From: Treponema sp.
Lineage (GTDB): Bacteria; Spirochaetota; Spirochaetia; Treponematales; Treponemataceae
Length of the DNA: 6,486 bases
Assembly (NCBI GenBank): GCA_031290005.1
Contig: JAITOJ010000079.1
Coordinates: 1-6,486 of the forward strand
Direction of reading: 5' to 3'
The notes beneath the pieces were generated by a model. It worked only from the letters and a program-made list of their open reading frames with translations. It was not told the origin of the DNA and ran no database searches. A program made the position numbers and the translations under genes. Shown here piece by piece: positions 1 through 5,642 of the stretch (within the stretch, counting starts at the first letter, position 1; the number at the start of each line of letters is the position of its first letter).

Positions 1-855
1 CAGGGCCGGGGCGGCAAGGGTTCCAACAGCGCCAAACTGGTGGAGGACGACTTTATCAAGCAGATGTTCATCGCCTCCACCCACGACTATCTCACGTTTA
101 TTACCACCGTGGGCAAGGCTTACTGGCTCAAGGCCCACGAGATTCCTGAAAACGGCCGCAACGCCCGGGGGACGCATATCAAGAGTCTGCTGGAAGTGTC
201 GCCCAACGAGGAAATCGCCGCGGTGGTGTCTTTCAAGGAAGTAGCGGGCAGCCAATATCTGTTCATGGCAACCGCCGCTGGGGTGGTCAAGAAAGTGGCG
301 GTGTCGGAGTTCCGCAACGCCAAGACCCGGGGCATCATGGCCATCAAGCTGGACGAGGGCGACCGGCTGGTTACGTCCGTTCTGAGCACCGGTTCGGGCG
401 AACTGGTGCTGATTACCCGGCACGGCCAGGCCCTGCGCATCACCGAGACTGAGGTGCGACCCATGGGCCGGGCTTCCCACGGCGTGGCGGGCATCCGTCT
501 TGCCGCCGGGGACGAGCTGACCGGCGCGCTCCGGGTGGAGGATGGCAGCCGTATACTGGTGGTGAGCGAGTATGGCTGCGGCAAACGGGTGGGCTTTGAC
601 GAGTTCAGCGTTCATGGCCGGGGTACCGGCGGCCAGCGGATTTACAACGTTACCCCAAGGACCGGCGAATTGGTGGGGGCCATCGCCCTGGCGGATTCCG
701 ACGAGGTGGTGTGCATCACCAGCCAGGGCAAAACGCTCCGTCTGCCCGCTGAATCCATCGCCAAGCAGGGGCGCGCCGCTTCCGGGGTGCGGGTGCTGGA
801 AATCGAGCCGCCGGATATGGTCATCGGAGTGGACAAGATTGTGGGAGAAGAGTAA
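1..855 (+). CDS. gyrA: DNA gyrase subunit A, C-terminal part (5' truncated by window)
   Basis: The frame is open from base 1, so the gene begins upstream; 284 codons and a TAA stop are visible. This is the C-terminal DNA-wrapping beta-pinwheel of GyrA, the part that bends DNA so that gyrase can add negative supercoils using ATP. The first seven residues, QGRGGKG, match the GyrA-box (usually Q-R/K-R-G-G-K/R-G). Repeated pinwheel-blade motifs follow: FIASTHDYLTF near residues 23-33, FMATAAGVVKK near 88-98, LVLITRHGQALR near 135-146, MGRASHGVAGIRL near 155-167, YGCGKR near 191-196 and VVCITSQGKTLR near 236-247. The protein ends soon after the last blade (VDKIVGEE), without the long acidic tail of E. 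coli GyrA. The second GyrA-box residue is Gly instead of Arg or Lys. ParC is less likely because the box is present and the blades are closely GyrA-like. Confidence 0.95.
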   Translation, partial: QGRGGKGSNSAKLVEDDFIKQMFIASTHDYLTFITTVGKAYWLKAHEIPENGRNARGTHIKSLLEVSPNEEIAAVVSFKEVAGSQYLFMATAAGVVKKVAVSEFRNAKTRGIMAIKLDEGDRLVTSVLSTGSGELVLITRHGQALRITETEVRPMGRASHGVAGIRLAAGDELTGALRVEDGSRILVVSEYGCGKRVGFDEFSVHGRGTGGQRIYNVTPRTGELVGAIALADSDEVVCITSQGKTLRLPAESIAKQGRAASGVRVLEIEPPDMVIGVDKIVGEE

Positions 856-864
856 ATAGAGGGA

Positions 865-1048
865 TAGAGAGGGAGGCACTTCCCGGCGTAAGAGGGGGAC
901 ACTTACGGGCGTAAGAGGGGGACACTTACGGGCGCAAGAGGGAGGCACTTCCCGGCGCAAGAGGGGGGCACTTCCCGGCGTAAGAGGGGTACACTTCCCC
1001 CCGCAAGAGGGAGGCACTTCCCGGTGTAATAGAGAGGCACTTACGGGC
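865..1048. repeat. Eight tandem copies of a 23-bp repeat
   Basis: Eight head-to-tail units of exactly 23 bp fill this stretch, starting at 865, 888, 911, 934, 957, 980, 1003 and 1026, with no spacers. Units 2 and 3 are identical. In unit coordinates the invariant core is CACTT at 13-17, flanked by a purine-rich left half (AAGAGGG around 3-9) and a C/G-rich right half. Two main forms alternate: one ends TTCCCGGC (units 1, 4, 5; unit 7 differs at the last base) and one ends TTACGGGC (units 2, 3, 8). Unit 6 is a mosaic ending TTCCCCCC. The array begins 10 bp after the gyrA stop and ends about 64 bp before the secG -35 box. Because 23 is not a multiple of 3, a coding function is unlikely. Bases 856-864 and 1049-1111 show no gene or clear site. 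The role is unknown; candidates are a protein-binding array, a transcript 3' structure, or a copy of a dispersed intergenic repeat family. Confidence 0.93.
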
Positions 1049-1111
1049 GCTATTGGCAAGGTCAGATGGATGGTGCTTGGGTTAGATTACGGTGAAAGGA
1101 CGAATAACCGC

Positions 1112-1140
1112 TTGCACAAATCAAAAAAGTGTGCTAGTAT
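1112..1140 (+). promoter_or_regulatory. Probable sigma70-type promoter of secG
   Basis: A -35 box TTGCAC (1112-1117) is separated by exactly 17 bp from a -10 box TAGTAT (1135-1140), which is preceded by TGC, an extended -10 element. The predicted start is near 1147, giving a leader of about 31 nt before the secG ATG. The region is AT-rich compared with its surroundings. The -10 overlaps the 8-bp palindrome AGTATACT (1136-1143), and TATACT at 1138-1143 is an alternative -10 with a poorer spacing of 20 bp. No other convincing promoter was seen before the ATPase genes, so this one may drive the whole cluster. Confidence 0.72.
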
Positions 1141-1177
1141 ACTTCTACTTTTATCTATTGTTGTGGAGTAAACTTGC

Positions 1178-1576
1178 ATGGGTACCATAGGTATTATCTT
1201 TTTAGTGGTTTTCATACTCATTTGTATTCTGCTGGTTTGCCTTGTCCTTGTTCAGAACGAGGAAGGCGGCGGCATGGGCGGGCTTTTTGGGGATGCCAAT
1301 TCCAAGGCGTTCGGGTCCCGGTCGGGGAATGTGCTCACCAAGACCACCTATGTGCTGGTGGCGCTCTTTTTCGTGACCACCTTTGTCTTGGCGTTTTTGA
1401 ACCGGGCGCCTTCGGTCAGGCAGCTTGATCCCTCGGCGCTGGAAATCAAGACCACGGTGGAAGAAGGCAAGTCCTGGCTGGATGAGGAGAGCGCGCCTGT
1501 AGACGCCGGCGCGGCCTTAACACCCGCAGCAATCGCTGACGAGTCAGGAGCGGCAGACGCGGCAGAAGGTGAATGA
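1178..1576 (+). CDS. secG: Preprotein translocase subunit SecG
   Basis: This 132-residue protein is the small membrane subunit of the SecYEG channel, which helps SecA-driven export of proteins across the inner membrane. Helix 1 spans about residues 3-25 and ends in LVQ, as SecG helix 1 usually does. A glycine-rich cytoplasmic loop follows (GGGMGGLFG at 30-38, then FGSRSGN at 45-51). Helix 2 spans about residues 55-75. The loop and the TKTTYVL entry into helix 2 are the family signature. After helix 2 there is a tail of about 57 residues, acidic and Ala-rich near the end, longer than in B. subtilis SecG. The ATG at 1178 is preceded by GGAG at 1165-1168 (9-nt spacing). A strong promoter lies upstream and no terminator is visible downstream, so co-transcription with the ATPase genes is possible. 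Confidence 0.93.
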   Translation: MGTIGIIFLVVFILICILLVCLVLVQNEEGGGMGGLFGDANSKAFGSRSGNVLTKTTYVLVALFFVTTFVLAFLNRAPSVRQLDPSALEIKTTVEEGKSWLDEESAPVDAGAALTPAAIADESGAADAAEGE

Positions 1577-1614
1577 TGCTTTTAAGTCAGGTTTCAGCGT
1601 AATGGGAGGCAGCA

Positions 1615-1923
1615 ATGGCCGATAGTAATGTGGATGTGATTAACCATCTGATTGAACAGGAAAAGCAGGCGGAAGGGCTGCTTCATGAGGCCCAGGCAGA
1701 GGCGGAGCGGCGGATTGCCAAGGCCCGAGCAGAGGCCGAGAGGGACTACAAAGCCCGGTACGACCAAGTCATTGGCGGCTTGGAAGCGGACTTCAAAGCC
1801 CAGTCCGCAAAAATTGAAAGCGCTCACCAGGAAAAGTCCGCCGAGTACCAGCGCCGCCTTGAGGCGTTGAAAGCCGATACGGCTGCCTTCAACGCATATC
1901 TGGATAAACTGCTGGAGCGGTGA
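1615..1923 (+). CDS. V-type ATPase peripheral stalk subunit, G/H-like
   Basis: This 102-residue, highly charged, Ala/Glu/Lys/Arg-rich protein is predicted to be almost entirely helical and coiled-coil. It has no membrane segment and no proline. The stretch LIEQEKQAEGLLHEAQ (residues 12-27), followed by AEAERRIAKARAEAERD, resembles the N-terminal half of V-ATPase subunit G (Vma10) and archaeal AhaH. In the enzyme this subunit pairs with subunit E to form the peripheral stalk that stops the catalytic head rotating with the rotor. Position supports the call, since the small stalk gene commonly opens A/V-type operons. GGGAGG at 1604-1609 sits 5 nt before the ATG and fixes the start. The stop is 4 bp before the subunit C start. 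Coiled coils are low-complexity, so the assignment rests on both pattern and context. Names differ between systems (AtpH, AhaH, NtpF, subunit G), so no symbol is given. Confidence 0.82.
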   Translation: MADSNVDVINHLIEQEKQAEGLLHEAQAEAERRIAKARAEAERDYKARYDQVIGGLEADFKAQSAKIESAHQEKSAEYQRRLEALKADTAAFNAYLDKLLER

Positions 1924-1927
1924 GTCT

Positions 1928-2938
1928 ATGATGGATAGAAGCGCTGCGGCTGCCTATGTGTATGCCAAAGCAAGCGGAATGCTGGCAAAGTCCTATGTAG
2001 GGCCCCGGGCGGCGCGGCTTTTTGAGGCTAATTCCCTGCACGAATTGTGGGCGCTGCTCTGTACCCAGGACGCGCCGGTGCTGCCGGAAGCGCTGTTTGC
2101 CCAGGCCCTGGAACAGGAGGCGGAAAAACAGTTCGCCTCCGATTATATCACCCTCCTCAAGGCCTATTCCAAACCCGGCGGTGTGCTGGTCTCGCTCCTT
2201 CGTTCCTTTGACTACGATAACCTGAAAGACATGGGGGCCACCCTCTGCGCGGGCGCTGAAAACCGGCCCGCTCTGGTGGATATCCGGCCCTATTCCCAGC
2301 TTAACTACGACGCCTGGCCCAATCTGGCGACAATCACCAAAGATTCTCCGGCGGCCTGGTATAATACGGTTCCACAGCCGGGCAATCAGCATGGACTAGA
2401 CGAAAAGCTGGACAAGCAGTATACTAGGGATCTCTGGGACTCTGTACTGTCCCTGAAAGGTGCCGAACGGGAGGCGCTCTACGAGCTTATCCGGCAGCAT
2501 CTGTCCGCGGAGAATATGTTGTGGGTCATCCGGCTGAAGGTGTATTTTGCCATGCCCCGGGAAGAAATCATCCCCCGGCTGGCTTACGGAACCGACACAG
2601 ACAAGGGGAGCGACCCCCTGGCAGGAGAGGCTTTCGGGATTCTGGACTTGCCGGTGGATTCCTATGATGCTTGGGCAAAGTGGAAGTACGCAGGGCTGCT
2701 CAATCCCTCGGAGGAGGGCGTCCCCTGGACGATTGACCCCCGGTGGCTCTATCAGGCTTTCCGGCGGCGTATCCAGCACATGGCCAGGCAGCGGTTTCAT
2801 CAGCATCCCTTTACGGACGCGGCGCTGGCATCGTGGTTTTTAATCAAGCAGTTTGAGCTTGACTGTATCAGAACCGCGGTGGAAGGGCTGCGGCTGAATG
2901 TGGATAAAAAGCTTGCCCGCGAAACCGCGGGTGTGTAG
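1928..2938 (+). CDS. atpC: V-type ATPase subunit C (AC39/d-type rotor socket)
   Basis: This 336-residue soluble protein belongs to the vATP-synt_AC39 family (archaeal subunit C, eukaryotic subunit d). In known enzymes it is a funnel-shaped, mostly helical protein that caps the membrane rotor ring and receives the central stalk, coupling rotation to ion flow. Family-like features are AYVYAKASGML near residues 9-19, FDYDNLK at 94-100, YTRDLWDSV at 165-173, ENMLWVIRLKVYF at 195-207 and, near the C-terminus, WFLIKQFELDCIRTAVEG at 303-320, the usual position of the conserved acidic/NIR-like helix. No transmembrane helix is evident. Two consecutive ATGs (1928, 1931) are possible starts. GGAG at 1914-1917 lies inside the upstream gene and the gap is only 4 bp, so translation is probably coupled. 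A GC hairpin sits in its last codons. In many archaeal and bacterial operons this gene lies after E instead of ahead of I. Confidence 0.9.
   Translation: MMDRSAAAAYVYAKASGMLAKSYVGPRAARLFEANSLHELWALLCTQDAPVLPEALFAQALEQEAEKQFASDYITLLKAYSKPGGVLVSLLRSFDYDNLKDMGATLCAGAENRPALVDIRPYSQLNYDAWPNLATITKDSPAAWYNTVPQPGNQHGLDEKLDKQYTRDLWDSVLSLKGAEREALYELIRQHLSAENMLWVIRLKVYFAMPREEIIPRLAYGTDTDKGSDPLAGEAFGILDLPVDSYDAWAKWKYAGLLNPSEEGVPWTIDPRWLYQAFRRRIQHMARQRFHQHPFTDAALASWFLIKQFELDCIRTAVEGLRLNVDKKLARETAGV
2916..2931 (+). other. GC-rich hairpin at the 3' end of the subunit C gene
   Basis: CCCGCG (2916-2921) and CGCGGG (2926-2931) form a perfect 6-bp all-GC stem around the 4-nt loop AAAC, with two further G-U pairs possible outside. 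It lies in the last codons of subunit C, ends 4 nt before the stop codon and 13 nt before the GGAGGA ribosome-binding site of subunit I. A short TTTT run (2941-2944) follows, but it is too far away and too short for a typical intrinsic terminator. It could slow or partly terminate transcription or protect a processed upstream mRNA. Confidence 0.6.
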
Positions 2939-2955
2939 TCTTTTGGAGGAGTAAC

Positions 2956-4968
2956 ATGGCAAGAACAGCAATAATGCAGCTTATCGAATTGCTGATAATG
3001 AAAGACGATGTAAGCCGCATTATCGCCTACCTGGGCAGGAAGGGGAATTTTGAATTCCAGAACGAACTGACCCCCCGTTCCGGCAGCGATTCCAGCCGCG
3101 CCGAATCCAACCGCGCCAGGGAAATTTTTGACAAATTGCAATTCACCCGGTCTTACCTGAATATACCGGAACTGGAGGGCTTTCTGCCCGGCGCAGACCT
3201 GCCCTCCGAAAAGGACTGTTTAGACGCGGACAAACTCTTGGCGGTGACCGAGGCGATCCGCCAGCGGGAGCTGGACGCAGAACAGGCCCACAAGCAGGTG
3301 CAGGATGCCTACACCGAGGCAATGGCCTTTTCCAACCTCAAGGTGCCCTATTCTGAGCTGGATAAGTTCTCCTTTCTGTCCGTCCGGGTGGGCAAAATCG
3401 ATGCCAAGCGGCTTCCCGACCTGCAATTCGCCGTGGGCGACCGGGGGGTGGTCATTCCCCTGGGGGACGACAATTCCCGGATTATGGCGGTCTCCTCCAA
3501 GAAAGGGCGGCTCTCCCTGGATACGGAACTCAAAAAAGCGGGCTTCGCGGCCATAGAAATCTCCAAGGACTTCAAGGGTATTCCCGACGATATGCTGGAC
3601 AACCTGAAGCAAAAACGGGAAGAAACCGCCAAAAACCTGGACAACATCCTGCGGGAGCGGAAGAATTTTACCGAAACCCACACAGAGATTTTTAAGCGCC
3701 TGTTGAGTAATTTTTCCATCGGCGCGCAGGTGCTGGCCGTCCGGCAGAGCCTGGAGTCCACCCGGTTGGTGTACCGCATCATGGGCTGGATTCCCGCAGC
3801 GGACTCTTCGGCCATGATGAAGGAAATCGACGACCTGGTGGAGGGGCGCATCGCCATCCGGATCTATGACCCCAGCGAGATTCCCGCGGTCACGGAAGGC
3901 CGGGAACAGGTGCCGGTGCAGCTTTCCCACGGCAAATTCGTGGGCAGCTTTGAGCGCATGATTCTGAGTTACGGCACGCCGTTGTACGGCTCCATCGACC
4001 CCACGTCGCTGGTGGCGGTGTTCTTTACCCTGCTTTTTGGCATCATGTTCGGCGACGCGGGACAGGGGCTGGTGTTCGTGTTGATTGGCATTCTGCTGAC
4101 CAAAGGGCTGCTCAAGCAGTTTGAGTCCTGGTTCAAGTTTGGGCCGATTTTTATTGCCATCGGATGTAGCAGCACCGTCATGGGCCTCTTGAACGGGGAA
4201 TTTTTTGCCAACCACCACATTCTGGAACCCCTGGGGTCAGCCGTTGCGGGGCTGTTCGGCGCGAAATACCCAATCCTGCATCTGGCTCCCGGCGGCCATG
4301 ATTCCTGGCTGGGGGCGGATTCCATTCACAAGCTATTTTATTTTTTCCTGTTTACCATTATAATCGGCTTTGTCATCAATTCCATCGGCCTGGCTATCAA
4401 TATTATAAACCAGTTCCGCCGCAAAAAGTTCGGCAAGGCCTTGTTCGGCAAGGCCGGTCTTTCGGGGGCGCTGTTCTTCTGGTACCTGGTTATCTTGGCG
4501 GCCCGGGTGGTAGTGTTCAAGATTCCCATACAGGTCTTTGACTGGGTGATTATTGCCGCCACCCTGGTGGGGGTGTGCTTTGCCGAGCCGTTTGAGCGGC
4601 TCATCGAAGGCCATCGCCCGGTATTTCAGGAAGGGATTGTCATCGGAATTATCCACAGCGTGGTGGAATTGCTGGAAGTGGTGTCCAGCTATCTGTCCAA
4701 TTCGGTGAGTTTCCTGCGGGTGGGGGCCTTTGCCGTTGCCCACGCGGTGCTGGGGTTCATCATTTTCACCATGTCCGAGAAAATCGGCGGCGGCGCTTCC
4801 ATCGGAGGGCTTGTGGTCACCATTGTGGGTAACGGGATTGTCATCGTCCTTGAGGGGATGATTGTGGCCATTCAGGTTCTCCGGCTGCAGTATTATGAGT
4901 TCTTTTCCAAGTTCTTTACCGAGACCGGGAAAGAGTTTAGCCCGTTCAAGTTTAGATATAACAAGTAA
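2956..4968 (+). CDS. atpI: V-type ATPase subunit I (a-subunit, ion channel stator)
   Basis: This 670-residue protein is the membrane stator (subunit I/a) that carries ions to and from the rotor ring and anchors the peripheral stalks. Residues 1 to about 340 are the cytoplasmic arm, with a charged helical stretch near 90-122 and another near 205-250. The rest is the membrane domain, with about eight predicted helices near 350-381, 394-413, 459-485, 501-520, 525-543, 558-580, 583-605 and 616-645. The motif FGIMFGDAGQG (361-371) is the family signature. Arg588 in SFLRVGAFAVAHA matches the essential channel arginine (R735 of yeast Vph1), and Arg643 in VLRLQYYEFFSKF matches the second conserved arginine region. 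Length agrees with bacterial and archaeal I subunits. GGAGGA at 2945-2950, 5 nt before the ATG, fixes the start. The gene lies between subunits C and K. Confidence 0.95.
   Translation: MARTAIMQLIELLIMKDDVSRIIAYLGRKGNFEFQNELTPRSGSDSSRAESNRAREIFDKLQFTRSYLNIPELEGFLPGADLPSEKDCLDADKLLAVTEAIRQRELDAEQAHKQVQDAYTEAMAFSNLKVPYSELDKFSFLSVRVGKIDAKRLPDLQFAVGDRGVVIPLGDDNSRIMAVSSKKGRLSLDTELKKAGFAAIEISKDFKGIPDDMLDNLKQKREETAKNLDNILRERKNFTETHTEIFKRLLSNFSIGAQVLAVRQSLESTRLVYRIMGWIPAADSSAMMKEIDDLVEGRIAIRIYDPSEIPAVTEGREQVPVQLSHGKFVGSFERMILSYGTPLYGSIDPTSLVAVFFTLLFGIMFGDAGQGLVFVLIGILLTKGLLKQFESWFKFGPIFIAIGCSSTVMGLLNGEFFANHHILEPLGSAVAGLFGAKYPILHLAPGGHDSWLGADSIHKLFYFFLFTIIIGFVINSIGLAINIINQFRRKKFGKALFGKAGLSGALFFWYLVILAARVVVFKIPIQVFDWVIIAATLVGVCFAEPFERLIEGHRPVFQEGIVIGIIHSVVELLEVVSSYLSNSVSFLRVGAFAVAHAVLGFIIFTMSEKIGGGASIGGLVVTIVGNGIVIVLEGMIVAIQVLRLQYYEFFSKFFTETGKEFSPFKFRYNK
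4429..4455 (+). repeat. In-frame 12-bp direct repeat inside subunit I
   Basis: TTCGGCAAGGCC occurs at 4429-4440 and again at 4444-4455, a 15-bp period. It encodes FGKA twice (residues 492-500, KFGKALFGKA) in the loop between the third and fourth predicted membrane helices. It looks like a small five-codon tandem duplication that keeps the reading frame. Confidence 0.75.
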
Positions 4969-4982
4969 GTTATATATAGGAG
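4956..4982 (+). promoter_or_regulatory. AU-rich hairpin plus ribosome-binding site ahead of subunit K
   Basis: ATATAAC (4956-4962) and GTTATAT (4969-4975) form a perfect 7-bp inverted repeat whose 6-nt loop AAGTAA contains the stop codon of subunit I. After one mismatch, two more A-T pairs are possible. The Shine-Dalgarno AGGAG (4978-4982) follows directly, 6 nt before the K start codon. This AU-rich block stands out from the GC-rich surroundings. By analogy with the translational enhancer ahead of atpE (subunit c) in the E. coli F-ATPase operon, it may raise K translation, because the ring needs many copies. That role is inferred. Confidence 0.6.
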
Positions 4983-4988
4983 TGTAAA

Positions 4989-5285
4989 ATGAAAAAAAAG
5001 CTGATGATGATTGCTGTTACCTGTCTGGCGGCGGTATCGGTGTTTGCGCAGGAAGCCGGGGCGGCTGCCGTTTCAGGGAGTCCCCTGAAATACATGGCTG
5101 CCGCTGCGGCGGTGGGGATTGCCTGTATCGGCGGCGGAATGGCGGTAGGCAAAATCGGCGCCGCGGCTATGGGCGCCATGAGCGAGAACGCCGAACTTTC
5201 CGGCAAGGCCCTGCCCTTTGTGGGACTGGCGGAAGGTATCTGTCTGTGGGGATTCCTGGTTGCGCTTTTGATTATTGTAATGTAA
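4989..5285 (+). CDS. atpK: V-type ATPase subunit K (rotor ring proteolipid, two-helix type)
   Basis: This 98-residue proteolipid is the repeating unit of the ion-carrying rotor ring. Residues 1-20 (MKKKLMMIAV...SVFA) look like a signal peptide, with a possible cleavage after Ala20. Two hydrophobic helices follow: about 34-62, rich in Gly/Ala (CIGGGMAVGKIGAAAMGA), and about 75-98. Glu82 in LAEGICLWGFL is at the place of the ion-binding carboxylate (E139 in Enterococcus NtpK). The mature part is one hairpin, unlike NtpK, which has four helices with a single carboxylate. The positions matching NtpK Q110, T64 and Q65 are Val53, Gly83 and Ile84, so the known Na+ ligands other than the carboxylate are absent, which fits proton coupling. 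AGGAG at 4978-4982 fixes the start. The gene lies between I and F. Confidence 0.93.
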   Translation: MKKKLMMIAVTCLAAVSVFAQEAGAAAVSGSPLKYMAAAAAVGIACIGGGMAVGKIGAAAMGAMSENAELSGKALPFVGLAEGICLWGFLVALLIIVM

Positions 5286-5291
5286 ATCCGC

Positions 5292-5615
5292 ATGGAGTAT
5301 TACATTATCGGTGAACGGGAGCTGACGCTTGCCTTCGGTCTTGCGGGGGTGGAGGGCGCGATCGCGGTGAACCGCGAGGAAGCCCTACAGGCGTTTAATC
5401 AGGTGACCGGCATAAGTGGACAGGCGGTGGTTGACCGTCCCAAGGTATTGATTGTCACCGAGGCGGTGGCGGTCATGCTGGGGGAAGAAATCCTGGACTG
5501 GCAGCAAAAAAGCGCATATCCGCTGATTGTGGAAATCCCCGGGCTTCAGGGGCATCTGGAGGGCAAGAAAACCCTGACCGATGCCATCCGTGAAGCGGTG
5601 GGTATTCATGTGTAA
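5292..5615 (+). CDS. atpF: V-type ATPase subunit F (central stalk)
   Basis: This 107-residue soluble protein matches the small subunit F/NtpG family, a CheY-like alpha/beta fold that binds subunit D in the central rotor stalk and influences coupling. The opening YYIIGERELTLAFGLAGVEG (residues 3-22), the strand PKVLIVTEAVA at 50-60 and YPLIVEIPG at 76-84 are the characteristic segments. The ATG at 5292 gives the normal family N-terminus and lies 6 bp after the K stop. No purine-rich Shine-Dalgarno is visible before it (the sequence there is TGTAAATCCGC), so translation probably depends on ribosomes finishing K. This could help keep F below K in amount, which is inferred. Confidence 0.9.
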   Translation: MEYYIIGERELTLAFGLAGVEGAIAVNREEALQAFNQVTGISGQAVVDRPKVLIVTEAVAVMLGEEILDWQQKSAYPLIVEIPGLQGHLEGKKTLTDAIREAVGIHV

Positions 5616-5642
5616 AGCGCGAAAAGAGGCGCGGAGAAAAGT

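Noticed and set aside
642..902. Minus-strand open frame running from the repeats into gyrA
   Set aside because: Its product is the antisense of GyrA plus repeat sequence, with no family resemblance.
865..1048. CRISPR array
   Set aside because: The 23-bp units abut with no unique spacers, and no cas-like gene is present.
1080..1109. Inverted repeat GGTTA...TAACC as a terminator or operator
   Set aside because: It has 5-bp arms with a 20-nt loop and no T-run, so chance is a good explanation.
865..1165. Replication origin (repeats followed by an AT-rich stretch near gyrA)
   Set aside because: No convincing DnaA box is seen. TTATCTATT at 1151-1159 matches the consensus at only 6 of 9 positions and lies within the secG leader, and there is no dnaA or rep gene here.
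1174..1428. Alternative frame starting TTG just before the secG ATG
   Set aside because: It overlaps secG in another frame and gives no membrane-protein or known-family pattern. The secG frame has the signature.
1889..2392. Minus-strand open frame opposite subunit C
   Set aside because: It is a shadow of a gene with clear family motifs, and it has no promoter or ribosome-binding site of its own.
3220..4218. Long open frame on the minus strand (332 codons) opposite subunit I
   Set aside because: It lies entirely within the well-supported subunit I gene. The translation is low in recognisable motifs, and GC-rich genes commonly leave antisense frames open.
4936..4962. Internal promoter with -10 TATAAC ahead of subunit K
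   Set aside because: The -10 is good, but the best -35 candidate (TTTAGC, 15-bp spacing) is poor. The AT-rich block is better explained as a translation-related hairpin.
5617..5632. GCGC...GCGC mini hairpin before the subunit E ribosome-binding site
   Set aside because: It has only four base pairs with an 8-nt loop, too weak to claim as a regulatory element.
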